From Poseidonocella pacifica (GTDB lineage Bacteria; Pseudomonadota; Alphaproteobacteria; Rhodobacterales; Rhodobacteraceae): a DNA stretch of 64,000 bases. The notes below the pieces were generated by a model, which saw nothing but the letters and a program-made list of their open reading frames with translations, had not been told where the DNA came from and did no database searches. The stretch is taken from contig NZ_FOJU01000003.1 in assembly GCF_900111875.1 (NCBI RefSeq), positions 62,001-126,000 of the forward strand, given 5' to 3'. The translations under genes and the position numbers were made by a program. Shown one piece after another: positions 63,878-64,000 of this stretch; the first letter of the stretch is position 1; each line of letters starts with the position of its first letter.

Positions 63878-64000
63878 TCAGCCTGCCCGGCGGCGTCCCT
63901 TCCGGCTATTGGCCAAGGTGATGATTTCCGTCCACTTTCGCACCAGATAGTTATGCTCATCCATTGTGCTGTTCCAGACGGCAATATGGTTCGATCGCGC
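63878..64000 (-). CDS. C-terminal end of an unidentified gene
   Basis: Forty codons in frame from the right edge to the TGA at 63880-63878, reading WNSTMDEHNYLVRKWTEI and ending with a basic tail (SRKGRRRAG). Too short to identify. It lies 25 bases before the asparaginase start on the same strand, so the two may be cotranscribed. Confidence 0.5.
   Translation of the reverse strand, partial: ARSNHIAVWNSTMDEHNYLVRKWTEIITLANSRKGRRRAG

Noticed and set aside
1-64000. CRISPR arrays
   Set aside because: No regularly spaced direct repeats of 25-40 bases were noticed by eye; the only long repeats are the tRNA-linked pair.

Overview
The window looks like a chromosomal segment of a marine alphaproteobacterium of the Rhodobacteraceae (Roseobacter group). 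This rests on the GC-rich coding style, the proA-proB-obgE and rplU-rpmA gene order, the L21 protein with a helix-hairpin-helix tail, and the many TRAP, BCCT and ABC importers. I had no database; family calls come from motifs and recalled homologues.

Layout. (1) 1-5279: conserved core on the minus strand (proA fragment, proB, obgE, a GNAT gene, rpmA, rplU, a DUF2059 gene). (2) 5425-23083: an accessory region anchored in a tRNA-Ser(CGA) gene. The 3' 62 bases of that tRNA recur exactly at 21931-21992, and about 300 bases beyond them are also duplicated at about 96% identity. A third, degenerate tRNA-like junction lies at 19585. Between these points are decayed mobile genes (tyrosine integrase, IS5/IS1182, IS481 and IS427-type pieces, a MOBV relaxase fragment), a tannase-like esterase, an HxlR/SRPBCC pair, a decayed P-loop NTPase and an intact operon at 14131-19102. 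(3) 23222-25772: two minus-strand exporters (EamA, MATE). (4) 25905-41856: uronate and alginate catabolism. (5) 41863-48919: arsenic and copper resistance. (6) 49001-52579: UdgX with its radical-SAM partner, and a deacetylase. (7) 52789-55773: a second TRAP transporter. (8) 55902-61206: four glycosyltransferase-type genes, followed by a convergent sulfotransferase and Crp/Fnr pair, an asparaginase and the end of an unknown gene.

The most striking unit is the island operon at 14131-19102. It has a guanidine-I (ykkC) riboswitch, a NitT/TauT-type ABC importer, a ureohydrolase that resembles nickel-dependent guanidine hydrolase, a small protein with 19 histidines in its first 37 residues, and a 63-residue membrane protein. 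Read together this is a mobile guanidine uptake and hydrolysis module. The two small proteins are plausible nickel-handling partners in place of the HypA/HypB-like chaperones known elsewhere.

The uronate region has two arms. One is an AlgS-M1-M2-Q type ABC importer with a PL15 exo-oligoalginate lyase and an SDR of the DEH-reductase type. The other is a TRAP importer with a second SDR and a KdgF-like cupin. Each arm has a FadR-type GntR regulator, and their DNA-binding helices are almost identical. Palindromes sharing a TACTAGTA core lie in front of both arms, which suggests joint control. The ars operon (arsRC fusion, gapdh, arsJ, acr3) is translationally coupled throughout, and copA has a textbook CueR promoter with 19-bp spacing.
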